Shown: positions 42,119-50,870, counted from the first letter of the stretch. The stretch is DNA of 64,000 nt from G965215045 sp965215045 (GCA_965215045.1 OZ244031.1:1860001-1924000), one strand, 5' to 3'. Notes: generated from the sequence alone by a model not told the origin. Made by a program: numbers and translations.

Positions 42119-43663
42119 ATGAACAGCGAAAAACTGATTATTTTTGACACCACGATGCGCGACGGGGAACAGAGCCCCGGTGCTTCGATGAGTCGCGAGG
42201 AAAAGGTGCGCATCGCCCGCGCCCTGGAAAAACTGCGGGTCGACGTGATGGAAGCGGGTTTTGCCGTCTCCAGCGAAGATGATTTTGCCGCGGTCCAGGC
42301 GGTCTCCCTGGCGGTGCAGGACAGTGCGGTCTGCAGCTTGGCGCGTTGTCATCCGCTGGATATCGAACGGGCGGCAGAGGCACTGAAAAAAGCGCGCTCT
42401 CCGCGCATTCACACGTTTATCGCCACCTCTCCGCTGCATATGCGCTACAAGCTGCAGATGAGTCCGGAGCAGGTGTTGGAGGCCGCCGTCAAGGCGGTTC
42501 GCCAGGCGCGGGATCATGCGGCGGATGTCGAATTTTCCTGTGAGGATGCCAGCCGTTCCGAGCGCGATTTCCTGTGTCGCATCATCGAAGAGGCCATCGA
42601 TGCCGGGGCGGGGACCATCAATATTCCCGACACCGTGGGCTACGGCGAACCCGAGGAGTTTGGTGCCTTGCTCCGGGAATTGCAGGAGCGGATTCCCAAT
42701 GCCGACAAGGCGGTGTTCTCGGTGCACTGTCACAACGACCTGGGGCTGGCGGTCGCCAATTCCCTGATGGCGGTCAAATGTGGTGCCCGCCAGGTGGAGT
42801 GCACGATCAACGGCCTCGGGGAGCGCGCCGGCAACGCCTCCCTGGAGGAGATCGTGATGGCCGTGGCCACTCGCAAGGACGTGTTTGGCGTGCACACACA
42901 AATCGACACCACCCGCATTGTGCCCAGTTCCCGCCTGGTCGCCGGCATCACCGGTTTCCCGGTGCAACCAAACAAGGCGATTGTCGGCAGCAATGCCTTC
43001 GCCCACGAGGCCGGCATTCACCAGGATGGTGTGATCAAGCGTCGCGAAACCTACGAGATCATGCGTGCCGAGGATGTGGGTTGGAATTCCAATCGCCTGG
43101 TGCTGGGCAAACATTCGGGCCGTCATGCCCTGGCCCGCCGCCTGGAGGAACTGGGTGCCGGCGAGATCGAACCGCAGGTGCTGGAGGAATTGTTTGTCCG
43201 TTTCAAGGAGCTGGCCGATCGCAAGCACGAGGTCTTCGACGAGGACCTGCAGGCCCTTTTGAGCGGCGTGGCAGGGGTCGAACTCAGTGCTGCTTACAAG
43301 CTGTGCCAGCTGCAATTCGAAGGTGTCTCGGGTCGCAATGCCGCCGCTGAACTGCAGCTCGAGGTCCGGGGCGAGGCGGTATCGGCCCGGGCGGAGGGTG
43401 CCGGGCCGGTCGATGCGGCGTTTCGCGCCATTGAACAGGCGGTAAACAGCGGGGCCCGGCTGTTGCTGTACTCGGTCAATGCGATCACCGGCGGTTCCGA
43501 TTCCCAGGGTGAGGTGCTGGTGCGGTTGGAAAAAAACAACCAGATTGTCAACGGCACCGGTGCCGATGTCGACATTGTCACGGCTTCCGCCAAGGCTTAT
43601 CTCAGTGCCCTGAATCGCCTGGGCTCGCCGGATGCCCGTCTGCATCCGCAACAGGGAGTCTGA
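42119..43663 (+). CDS. leuA: 2-isopropylmalate synthase
   Basis: First committed step of leucine synthesis, from 2-oxoisovalerate and acetyl-CoA. 514 residues: IIFDTTMRDGEQSPGASM at the N-terminus, metal ligands in VHCHNDLGLAVANS, then GNASLEEIVMAV, and a C-terminal LeuA regulatory dimer domain that senses leucine (after about residue 390). The ATG at 42119 (MNSEKL) is chosen over an in-frame start at 42083, which would lie in the attenuator. leuB, leuC and leuD are not in the window. Preceded by a leader peptide and alternative stems. Confidence 0.96.
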   Translation: MNSEKLIIFDTTMRDGEQSPGASMSREEKVRIARALEKLRVDVMEAGFAVSSEDDFAAVQAVSLAVQDSAVCSLARCHPLDIERAAEALKKARSPRIHTFIATSPLHMRYKLQMSPEQVLEAAVKAVRQARDHAADVEFSCEDASRSERDFLCRIIEEAIDAGAGTINIPDTVGYGEPEEFGALLRELQERIPNADKAVFSVHCHNDLGLAVANSLMAVKCGARQVECTINGLGERAGNASLEEIVMAVATRKDVFGVHTQIDTTRIVPSSRLVAGITGFPVQPNKAIVGSNAFAHEAGIHQDGVIKRRETYEIMRAEDVGWNSNRLVLGKHSGRHALARRLEELGAGEIEPQVLEELFVRFKELADRKHEVFDEDLQALLSGVAGVELSAAYKLCQLQFEGVSGRNAAAELQLEVRGEAVSARAEGAGPVDAAFRAIEQAVNSGARLLLYSVNAITGGSDSQGEVLVRLEKNNQIVNGTGADVDIVTASAKAYLSALNRLGSPDARLHPQQGV

Positions 43664-43669
43664 TGGAAC

Positions 43670-44323
43670 ATGAGTGAACGGCGCTTTCCCGACCCGGCCT
43701 ACCTGCAGGCCCTGGAGCTCGAGCTGTTTGTGCCACACCGCCGTCTGCCGGGAGCACCGCCGCATCCACTGTACCAGGTGGAGAGTCCCCGCAGTAAAAG
43801 CTTGCGCTGGATCCAGGGATTGCAGGCGTCTTCACCCACACCGGGCCGGGAGCGTCCGCTGCGAAGGATGCCCGAGCCGGAACGGAAACCCGCGGCACAA
43901 CGGGTGCGCATCGCCAGCCTTTATTTCCCGGACTTAGGGGTGTTTGCAGCGGGTAGCTTGGAACAGGGCGAATACTTGTCAGCCGCTTGGCAGACCTTGC
44001 TCAAGAACATCCTGTTTGCCTGTGGAGTGCAGACCCCGGGGCTGGAAGCCTGGCCCGGGGTACGGGTCTCAGAGTGGCCCCCGGCATCCGGTGCCGGGGG
44101 TACCGGGGAGAAAGCGGCGCGGGCCTACCTGCAGGGAGCGATCGGCTACTCCCGGCTCCGGGAGCATGACCGTCGCCTGTTGTTTGGTGCCCCGGCAGGA
44201 CGTTTCCTGGCCTCCGGCGATGGCCGGCCGGAGACGAAGATCAGCATCTCGCTCGGGGAGATGTTGCACCAGCCCGCCGCCAAGGCGGAGGTCTGGGCGC
44301 AACTGCAGGATTTTTGCCAATGA
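43670..44323 (+). CDS. Uncharacterised protein, possibly HolD-like (DNA polymerase III psi-related)
   Basis: 217 residues, start six bases after leuA. I do not recognise it firmly. The N-terminal YLQALELELFVPHRRLPG and the C-terminal LLFGAPAGRFLASG with SLGEMLHQPAAKAEVWAQLQ resemble, weakly, the outline of psi (HolD)-like proteins and of uracil-DNA-glycosylase-like folds found in related bacteria. The segment between residues 40 and 75 is Pro/Arg-rich and poorly ordered. No signal peptide or membrane segment. Its last 27 bases and following hairpin are partly duplicated just downstream. Confidence 0.5.
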   Translation: MSERRFPDPAYLQALELELFVPHRRLPGAPPHPLYQVESPRSKSLRWIQGLQASSPTPGRERPLRRMPEPERKPAAQRVRIASLYFPDLGVFAAGSLEQGEYLSAAWQTLLKNILFACGVQTPGLEAWPGVRVSEWPPASGAGGTGEKAARAYLQGAIGYSRLREHDRRLLFGAPAGRFLASGDGRPETKISISLGEMLHQPAAKAEVWAQLQDFCQ

Positions 44324-44350
44324 AAACACCCGGTCATGCGCGGGTGTTTA
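44324..44350 (+). terminator. Hairpin directly after the HolD-like gene
   Basis: AAACACCCG (44324-44332) and its exact complement CGGGTGTTT (44341-44349) with an 8-base loop start right after the stop codon. The T-rich end of the right arm would serve as a short U-tract. Likely end of the leuA transcript. Confidence 0.6.
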
Positions 44351-44360
44351 TCAGCCCGCC

Positions 44361-44399
44361 GGGCGCAACTGCAGGCTTTTCGCCAATGAAGACACCCGG
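44361..44399. repeat. Partial duplication of the end of the HolD-like gene
   Basis: Bases 44361-44399 repeat 44295-44333 with only a few mismatches: GGGCGCAACTGCAGG, the final codons, the TGA and the ACACCCGG start of the hairpin. Offset 66 bp. Non-coding copy. Confidence 0.75.
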
Positions 44400-44555
44400 A
44401 TATTAAGGCCCGCTTGCGAACCCCGAAGCGTGAGCAAGAAAATTTTTATCCACCGACCGCAGCCCCCGTGTAGCCCCGAAGGCACCAGCGTTGCCAGGGC
44501 ATTGCCGCTGCCCGGGGACCTCGGGGGCCGTCTGCCGGATGTGCAGTATCAGCCT
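44400..44555. other. Intergenic sequence without visible genes
   Basis: Part of a 528-bp gap between the HolD-like gene and hup. I see no start-codon-led frame with coding character, no tRNA-like fold and no strong promoter in this piece; it leads into the heptamer array. Confidence 0.5.
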
Positions 44556-44688
44556 CTCACTGCTTACCGCTCACCGTTCACCGCTCACCGCCCACTGCTC
44601 ACTGCCCACTGCCCAGTGCTCACCGCCCACTGCCCACTGCTCACCGCTCACCGCTCACCGCCCACTGCTCACCGCCCACTGCCCACTG
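44556..44688. repeat. Array of 19 heptamers (CTCACCG / CCCACTG type)
   Basis: Nineteen consecutive 7-base units from 44556 to 44688, nearly all CTCACCG, CCCACTG or CTCACTG, with rare variants (CTTACCG, TTCACCG, CCCAGTG). The constant core is a CA dinucleotide with a final G. The period is exact over 133 bp with no indel. Read in the three plus frames it gives repetitive nonsense, so it is non-coding. It lies 163 bp upstream of hup. Confidence 0.93.
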
Positions 44689-44745
44689 CCCGCCCTCGGA
44701 TAATGACCTTCCCGGGTCTCATAAGTTAAGAACTCATACACTGCC

Positions 44746-44774
44746 TTGACTTGGAGGCGGTTTATTGTGAAAAT
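44746..44774 (+). promoter_or_regulatory. Probable hup promoter
   Basis: TTGACT (44746-44751), 17-bp spacer, GAAAAT (44769-44774), 77 bp before the hup ATG. The -35 is good, the -10 is only partly consensus. Confidence 0.5.
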
Positions 44775-44851
44775 CCTGCACCAAGTTGCGGGCGGTTCCG
44801 GTTGGCGCAATGAGACCCTTGTAATCGACTACCACCTTAGGGGGGAACCTG

Positions 44852-45124
44852 ATGAATAAAACTGAACTGGTCAATTCCATTAAAGAAGCAGCCGGTCTCT
44901 CGGCAGCAGATGCGGACCGGGCCTTGAAAGCCTTTGTCGGTGCGGTGAAGGGGGCACTGAAAAAGGGCGACACGGTCGCCATTCCGGATTTCGGCTCCTT
45001 TGTCGTCCGGCAGCGCGCTGCTCGCATCGGGCGCAACCCGCGCACCGGGGAGAAGATCCAGATTGCTGCCAGTCGCGCCGCCGCCTTCAAGCCCGGCACC
45101 AGCCTGAAAAAAGAATTGAACTGA
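44852..45124 (+). CDS. hupB: DNA-binding protein HU
   Basis: 90 residues, the standard HU length. MNKTELVNSIKEAAGLS start, GDTVAIPDFGSFVVRQRAAR, and the DNA-intercalating arm GRNPRTGEKIQIAAS with the conserved Pro. Nucleoid protein that bends and binds DNA without strong sequence preference. A GGGGG-type purine site is just upstream. In gammaproteobacteria hupB usually precedes ppiD, as here. It is called HU rather than IHF from the arm sequence and length. Confidence 0.96.
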   Translation: MNKTELVNSIKEAAGLSAADADRALKAFVGAVKGALKKGDTVAIPDFGSFVVRQRAARIGRNPRTGEKIQIAASRAAAFKPGTSLKKELN

Positions 45125-45185
45125 ACGCCGCACCCCTGCTGCAGCCTCCCGCCTGACCGGGGAAAGCCCGGCGGATTGGGGCGGC

Positions 45186-45310
45186 CGCCTTGCGGGGGGT
45201 GCTTTGCAGAGGGTGGCTTACGGGGGTGGTTTGCAGGGGGTGGTTTGCAGGGGATGGTTTGCAGAGGGTGGCTTACGGGGGTGCCTTGCGTAGTGTGGCT
45301 TGTGCAGGGT
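45186..45310. repeat. About nine copies of a 14-bp unit between hup and ppiD
   Basis: Units with the form TGGYTTGCRGRGGG begin at about 45186, 45200, 45214, 45227, 45241, 45255, 45269, 45282 and 45296; most steps are 14 bp, two are 13. It fills much of the 338-bp gap. No gene is seen in it. Confidence 0.85.
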
Positions 45311-45355
45311 GCCGGGGTCTGGCGTCTTGTGCCGTCGTTTGGGCCTCCTGTATTG

Positions 45356-45361
45356 TATAAT
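45356..45361 (+). promoter_or_regulatory. -10 element TATAAT upstream of ppiD
   Basis: Perfect TATAAT followed by TCGCCCGG, 101 bp before the ppiD ATG. No good -35 at normal spacing. Confidence 0.4.
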
Positions 45362-45462
45362 TCGCCCGGCCCCAAGCCAGGTGTCGCTGCAGGCCGGGGC
45401 AGCTTTTGATCTGCGCCCTTGCGTCCGGTCCCGTGCCGCTGATCTTCTCCAGGTAAGCAAGC

Positions 45463-47385
45463 ATGTTACAGTCCATACGCAAAGTTACCCGGGGTGCCGG
45501 CGCGTACCTGTTCGTTGCCGTGGTCGCCCTCCCACTGTCTTTTTTTGGTTTCAGTTGGATCAGTTCCAGCGAAGGCAATGAACAGGTCGCGAAGGTCAAT
45601 GGTGAGCCGATCAAGCGTCGCGACCTGTTGCGCCGCACTTATATTGAACGTCAGCGGGAACTGCTCAGACAGGGAGAGCAGGCCGATGTAGAGGCACTGG
45701 ATGAAAAGCAGTTGCAGAATCGGGCTTTACAGGTTCTGCTGAATGACGCCTTGATTCGGCAGGAGGCAGAGCGGCGGGAGCTCGAAATCTCCAATGCCTC
45801 GGTGGACCGCATGATCGTCGAGGAATTCCGGCAGGAAGACGGCAGTTTTTCCCAGGACATGTATGAACGGGTGCTGCTGCAGAATGGCTACACGTCTTCG
45901 TATTACAAGCAGGAAATCGAGGGGCGGCTGCTCAGGGGCCAGTTGCTGAGTTTTTTTAATACGGATTTTGCCACCGACAAGCAATTACAACGTCTGTACC
46001 CGCTCTACCTGCAAAAACGCGATGCCAGGTACGTGCAGTTTGATCTTGCCGATGCACAGGAACGGGTCGTCCTGGAAGAAAGGGAAATCCGCGCCCGTTA
46101 TGACAGGAGAAGTAACAGTACGGACCGGCAAGGGAAGAGTACAGCGTATTTCTCCGAGGCGCAGGTGGTCGTGGAGTACGCGGTGATCCGGCGTTCCGAC
46201 TTTTATGAGACGCCCGATGAAGAAGTCTTGCGCGAGAATTACCAGAATGAAATCAACCAACTGCTGGATGTCTACGTCGTCGCGCATATTTTGCTGGACC
46301 CGGCGTCAGGATACAGCGACGAGGAGGCGTATGGGAAACTCGAGGCACTGCGTCAGCGAGTTCTGGCGGGCGAAGATTTTGCCGAATTGGCGCGCGAACA
46401 TTCGGAGGATATGCTGTCGGCGGCGAATGGTGGCTACCTGGGTGAAGCGAGTGTAAGTGCTGTGAGCGAAGATGTGGAGGTGGGATTTCCCCCGTCTTTT
46501 AGAGAGGCACTGTTCCCATTGCAGCGGGGAGAGCTATCGATGCCGGTGCAAACCCAGTTCGGCTGGCACCTGATCCGGCGCGAAGAGATGCCCGTGTTCC
46601 TGCCGTACGAGAAGCGTCGTGCCGCAATTTTCCAGGCGGTGCGTCATGCCAATGCCCAGGATGCCTATTTCAACTACCTCCCTGAAATCGCTGACCTGCT
46701 CCCCGTGACTGAGGATTTGCGCTCTCTTCCCTGGCAAAATTCCGAGGAGATCATCGTCGAGGGTCCTTTCAGCCGCGCCGAAGCCAAGGGCTACTTTGCC
46801 CGTGAAGACATGCTGAAGTTTTTGTTCGGTGCCGCCTTTTGGCGCGAGGGCCGGCCGGTACTTTTACCGTGGAGCGATGAAGAATCTCTCGTGATTTATC
46901 CCCGGGAATACATTGAAGCCCGCAAGTTGAGTTACGAGGAAGCGGCCGAACGCATCGCCCGGGAACTGCGTGCTGAAAAGGCGCGCCGGTTGGTAAGAAC
47001 ATTGGCCCGGGAGTGGAGGGCGAAGGTGGAAAGCGGTGAGTCCTCGCTGGCGGAACTGGCCCTGCAAGAGGGGCGCCAGCTGTTTGAAATTCCCGGCCTG
47101 GAGCGCACGGATACCGACTTACCTCAACGTGTCCGGGACACGATTTTTTCCATGGGCTATCCCGACGAGAAAGTGCAGATGCGGGTCGCGGACCTGGGCA
47201 AGAATGGTGTGGCACTGGTGGAACTGCAGGCGGTACACCCGCCCGGGGAGGAAACCCTGAAGGAGCCGGATGCCCGCCGGGAATTTGCGCAACTCGAGCG
47301 GCAACTGCGCGGGCGCCTGGCGGCCCAGCTGTTCTTGGGAACCCTGCAATTGCGCACCGTCGTCAGTGATGTGCGGTTGGATTAA
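45463..47385 (+). CDS. ppiD: Periplasmic folding chaperone / peptidyl-prolyl isomerase PpiD
   Basis: 640 residues. An N-terminal membrane anchor (AGAYLFVAVVALPLSFFGF, about residues 12-30) is followed by a SurA-N-like chaperone region (VAKVNGEPIKRRDLLRR) and a parvulin domain at about 268-370 (VVAHILLDPASGY, FAELAREHSEDMLSAANGGY, LGEASV, QTQFGWHLIRREE). Inner-membrane anchored, acting on outer-membrane proteins leaving the Sec translocon. The position after hup is conserved. Confidence 0.94.
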   Translation: MLQSIRKVTRGAGAYLFVAVVALPLSFFGFSWISSSEGNEQVAKVNGEPIKRRDLLRRTYIERQRELLRQGEQADVEALDEKQLQNRALQVLLNDALIRQEAERRELEISNASVDRMIVEEFRQEDGSFSQDMYERVLLQNGYTSSYYKQEIEGRLLRGQLLSFFNTDFATDKQLQRLYPLYLQKRDARYVQFDLADAQERVVLEEREIRARYDRRSNSTDRQGKSTAYFSEAQVVVEYAVIRRSDFYETPDEEVLRENYQNEINQLLDVYVVAHILLDPASGYSDEEAYGKLEALRQRVLAGEDFAELAREHSEDMLSAANGGYLGEASVSAVSEDVEVGFPPSFREALFPLQRGELSMPVQTQFGWHLIRREEMPVFLPYEKRRAAIFQAVRHANAQDAYFNYLPEIADLLPVTEDLRSLPWQNSEEIIVEGPFSRAEAKGYFAREDMLKFLFGAAFWREGRPVLLPWSDEESLVIYPREYIEARKLSYEEAAERIARELRAEKARRLVRTLAREWRAKVESGESSLAELALQEGRQLFEIPGLERTDTDLPQRVRDTIFSMGYPDEKVQMRVADLGKNGVALVELQAVHPPGEETLKEPDARREFAQLERQLRGRLAAQLFLGTLQLRTVVSDVRLD

Positions 47386-47467
47386 TCCGCACGGCGAATG
47401 ACGGCAACCCGGACATTGCCCCCATCATTTCCGGGCCGGGATATTGTCGCCCGGCAGGCGCAAGAGA

Positions 47468-48652
47468 ATGTATAAGATTCTGCGCCTGAACGAAATCGCG
47501 CCCCGGGGTCGGGAAATCCTGGAGGCGCGCGGCCTGCGCCTGGTGCAGAAATGCGCCGCCCCCGACGCCATCCTGGTGCGCAGTCACAAGATCAGCGAAG
47601 CGGAGCTGCCCGAGTCCGTGCGGGCACTCGCCAGGGCCGGTGCGGGCGTCAACAATATCCCGGTGGAGGCCTGCACCCGGCGCGGCATTCCCGTGTTCAA
47701 CACCCCTGGTGCCAATGCCAACTCGGTCAAGGAAATCGTGATCGCCGCCTTGTTGTTATGCTCGCGCGGTATCCTGCCGGGTATCCGCTACGTGGAGAAC
47801 CTGGGCACGGAGTGGACGGATGAAGAGCTGAACAGCAAGCTGGAGGCAGAGAAAAAACAATTCAAAGGCGTGGACCTGGCCGGCCGGACCCTGGGCGTGG
47901 TCGGGCTGGGGGCGGTCGGGGCGCGCGTGGCAAAGGCGGGGCTGACGCTGGGCATGCGGGTGATCGGCTACGATCCGGCATTATCGGTCGATGCGGCGTG
48001 GCGCCTGCCCGGAGAAGTGGAACGGCGGGAACAGTTGCATTACCTGGTGCGCGATGCCGATTACATCAGTGTGCATGTGCCGGTGTTGGAGAGCACCCGC
48101 GCCCTGTTCAACAAGAAATTGCTTTCCGAATGCCGAAAGGGTGCCAGCCTGCTGAATTTTTCCCGTGTCGAAGTGGTGGATGTCGCGGCGATCAAAGAGG
48201 CACTGGACAGCGGACGGCTGTCCTACTACGTCACGGATTTTCCCCACCCGCTGCTGCTGCGACACAAGAGTGCCATCCTGATGCCACATATCGGGGCCAG
48301 CACGGTGGAGGCGGAGGAGAATTGTGCTGTCATGGCGGTTGAGCAACTGTATGATTTTCTCTGCAGCGGAAATATCAGCAATTCAGTCAACTTCCCCTCG
48401 ATCTCCCTGGAGCGCCGCGGTGAACACCGGGTGGCCGTCTGTAACCTCAACCTGCCCAAGCAGTTGAATGCCATTCTCTCGGTGCTGGGGGAGCAAAACC
48501 TCAACGTGGTGGACATGCTCAATCGCAGTCGCGGAGACATCGCCTACAACCTCATCGACCTGGAGCAGCAACCGGGGACCCGCTTGTTACAGCAGATCAA
48601 GGGCCTGGAGGGGGTGATCAACGTGCGCACGATCCCGCCGCCCCCCGGCTGA
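47468..48652 (+). CDS. serA: D-3-phosphoglycerate dehydrogenase
   Basis: First step of serine synthesis. 394 residues: substrate-binding region AGAGVNNIPVEACTRRGIPV, NAD motif GRTLGVVGLGAVGARVAKAG, NFSRVEVVDVAAIKEAL, the catalytic His region PHIGASTVEAEENCAV, and a C-terminal ACT domain (HRVAVCNLNLPKQLNAILSV) for serine feedback. The ATG at 47468 (MYKILRLNEIAPRG) is preferred to an in-frame start eight codons upstream. This short ACT-containing type is common in gammaproteobacteria and firmicutes. Confidence 0.95.
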   Translation: MYKILRLNEIAPRGREILEARGLRLVQKCAAPDAILVRSHKISEAELPESVRALARAGAGVNNIPVEACTRRGIPVFNTPGANANSVKEIVIAALLLCSRGILPGIRYVENLGTEWTDEELNSKLEAEKKQFKGVDLAGRTLGVVGLGAVGARVAKAGLTLGMRVIGYDPALSVDAAWRLPGEVERREQLHYLVRDADYISVHVPVLESTRALFNKKLLSECRKGASLLNFSRVEVVDVAAIKEALDSGRLSYYVTDFPHPLLLRHKSAILMPHIGASTVEAEENCAVMAVEQLYDFLCSGNISNSVNFPSISLERRGEHRVAVCNLNLPKQLNAILSVLGEQNLNVVDMLNRSRGDIAYNLIDLEQQPGTRLLQQIKGLEGVINVRTIPPPPG

Positions 48653-48670
48653 TCAGCGCGCGCCTCTGGC

Positions 48671-49183
48671 ATGAAGGGGCCGCCCCCGGTCGAACAATGG
48701 TCGCCGCCATTTTCCGGGGTGATCGATATGCGCATTGCCCGGGATGGGCGCTGGTACCACGAGGGGCGGGAGCTCCGCCGTCCGGAACTGGTGCGACTGT
48801 TCTCCAGTATTTTGCGCCGGGAGAAAGACGGTTCCTATTGCCTGGTCACGCCGGCGGAGTGCTGGCGACTGGAAGTGGAGGATGTGCCTTTTCTCGGGCT
48901 GCGCCTGGAGCGTCAGGACGATTGGTTGTTCTGCATCACCAACGTGGAAGACCGGGTGCGCATCGATACGGAACACCCGCTGCAAATGAGAGAGACAGGG
49001 CAGGGGCTGGCCCCGTACCTGCGGGTGCGCGGCGGACTGGAAGCGCGGCTCGTGCGCAACGCGTTCTACGCACTGGTGGAGGAGGGGAAAATCCACCGGG
49101 ATGGACAGACCGGGGAAGAGAACTTGATCGTGCATTCCGGGGATTGCCGCTTTTCCCTGGGGGCCATTTCCGTTCCTCCCTGA
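48671..49183 (+). CDS. DUF1285 domain-containing protein
   Basis: 170 residues matching the DUF1285 outline: PPVEQWSPPFSGVIDMRIAR, the start of the domain, then RPELVRLFSSILRREKDGSY, CLVTPAEC and VEDVPFLGLRLERQDD. A soluble beta-rich protein with unknown function, widespread in Proteobacteria. It follows serA by 18 bp and may be cotranscribed. No catalytic motif is evident. Confidence 0.88.
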   Translation: MKGPPPVEQWSPPFSGVIDMRIARDGRWYHEGRELRRPELVRLFSSILRREKDGSYCLVTPAECWRLEVEDVPFLGLRLERQDDWLFCITNVEDRVRIDTEHPLQMRETGQGLAPYLRVRGGLEARLVRNAFYALVEEGKIHRDGQTGEENLIVHSGDCRFSLGAISVPP

Positions 49184-49210
49184 TCCTCCCCGGTAGAGCG
49201 GTCTCCCGGT

Positions 49211-50870
49211 TTACAGGTTGGGATAGTTCGGTCCCCCGCCGCCCTCGGGTGTCACCCAGTGAATGTTCTGCCCGGGGTCCTTGATATCACAGGTTTTGCA
49301 ATGCACGCAGTTCTGGGCGTTGATCTGGAACCTGGGTTCCCCTTCTTCCTGCACCACCTCGTAAACCCCGGCCGGGCAGTAACGCTGCGCCGGCTCATCA
49401 TACAGGGGCAGGTTTTTGGCAATGGGTATCCCGGGGTCTTGCAATTGCAGGTGACAGGGCTGGTTTTCTTCGTGGTTGGTGTTGGAAAGGTAGACGGAGG
49501 ATAACTTGTCGAAGCTGATTTTTCCGTCGGGCCTGGGGTACTCGATACGTTTGCATTCGGCGGCGGGGTGCAATTGTTCATGGTCTGCCCTCTTGTCGCG
49601 CAGGGTCCAGGGTGCCCGTCCACGCAGAATGCTGATGTCGACAAAAGAGTACGCGGCACCGGCCAGGCCGCCCAGGAGATGTTGCGCCGGGCCGAAATTG
49701 CGCTGGCGGCGCAGCTCCTGTCCGGCCCAGGAGGCGGCGAAGGCATCGTCGAAATCGCCGAGTTCGGGGGGGGCATCTGTGCCTTGCAGTGCGGTGTACA
49801 CCTGTTCGGCGGCGACCATGCCGGATTTCATGGCGGTGTGACTGCCCTTGATCTTGGCGTAGTTCAGTGTCCCGGCATCGCAGCCCAGGAGCAGGCCGCC
49901 GGGAAAGCTCATTTTCGGCAGGGATTGCGGCCCGCCCTTGGTCAGTGCCCGTGCACCGTAGGCCAGTCGTTTGCCGTTTTCCAGGAAACGGCTGATCAGC
50001 GGATGATGCTTGAAGCGCTGGAACTCTTCGTACGGGTTGAGATGCGGGTTGCGGTAATTCAGGTCGGTGATCAGGCCCAGGGAGACCTGGCGTTCCTGTC
50101 CGTGATAGAGAAACCCGCCACCGGAAGCACCGTTTTGGGACAGGGGCCAGCCGAAGCTGTGAATCACCGTCCCGGGCTGGTGCAGTTTCTCATCGATCTC
50201 CCACAATTCCTTGATGCCGATGCCGTAGTGTTGTGGGTCCCGGTCGGCATCGAGCGCAAAGTGCCGCACCAGCTCTTTGCCCAGGTGTCCCCGGCAGCCC
50301 TCGGCGAACAGCGTGTACCGGGCGCGCAATTCCATGCCGGGTGTGAACCCCTCTTTTTGTGTGCCGTCGCGGTCCAGCCCCATGTCCTGGGTCTGCACCC
50401 CGGCGACTGCGCCATCCTCCCCGTAGAGGATCCGTGCGGCGGGAAAACCGGGGAACACGTCGACTCCCAGCTCTTCGGCGCGCTCGGCGAGCCAGCGGCA
50501 CAATTCTCCCAAGCTGATAATGTAATTGCCCCGGTTGTGCATGGTGTGTGGCACGAACGGGCCGGGGATGGGAACCCGGCCCCGGGGACCGGGCAGGAAG
50601 TACATCCGGTCCTGCTGCACCGGCGTGTGCAAGGGGGCGCCCCGCTCACTCCAGTCCGGGAAGAGTTCGTCCAATGCGGTCGGTTCGAACACGGCCCCGG
50701 AGAGGATATGGGCACCGACCTCCGAACCTTTTTCCACGACGCAGATCGGGCCAGATATTGAGTTTCTGTTCCTGCTCCTGTTGCAACTGGGCGAGACGGC
50801 AGGCTGCCGCCAGGCCGGCGGGTCCGGCACCGACAATCAGCACATCGAGTTCCATGGTTTCGCGCTCCAT
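49211..50870 (-). pseudogene. Electron-transfer flavoprotein:ubiquinone oxidoreductase, frameshifted near the N-terminus
   Basis: Carries electrons from ETF to ubiquinone. The N-terminal FAD motif is in one frame (50870: MERETMELDVLIVGAGPAGL, then EQEQKLNI) and the rest in another (CVVEKGSEVGAHILSGAVFE, running to the [4Fe-4S] cysteines NCVHCKTCDIKDP at the end). The junction has a 10-bp insertion between two CAGAT direct repeats (50742-50756, plus strand); removing ten bases gives the expected QKLNICVVEKGSEVGA. All later motifs are intact. Either a recent mutation, a slippage allele or an assembly error. Divergent from etfBA, its partners. Confidence 0.82.

Noticed and set aside
41861..43765. 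A 634-codon minus-strand frame over leuA
   Set aside because: Antisense shadow of leuA, no family features; also covers the leader region, whose plus-strand organisation is convincing.
44556..44688. Heptamer array as a CRISPR or as coding repeat
   Set aside because: Units are 7 bp with no spacers, and all frames give low-complexity peptides without a plausible start or ribosome site.
45157..45171. CCGGG-GAAAG-CCCGG hairpin as a terminator of hup
   Set aside because: The stem is perfect but only 5 bp and is not followed by a T-run.
49766..49773. G8 run in the ETF-QO gene as the cause of its frameshift
   Set aside because: The frame is continuous across this run; the break is at 50742-50756.
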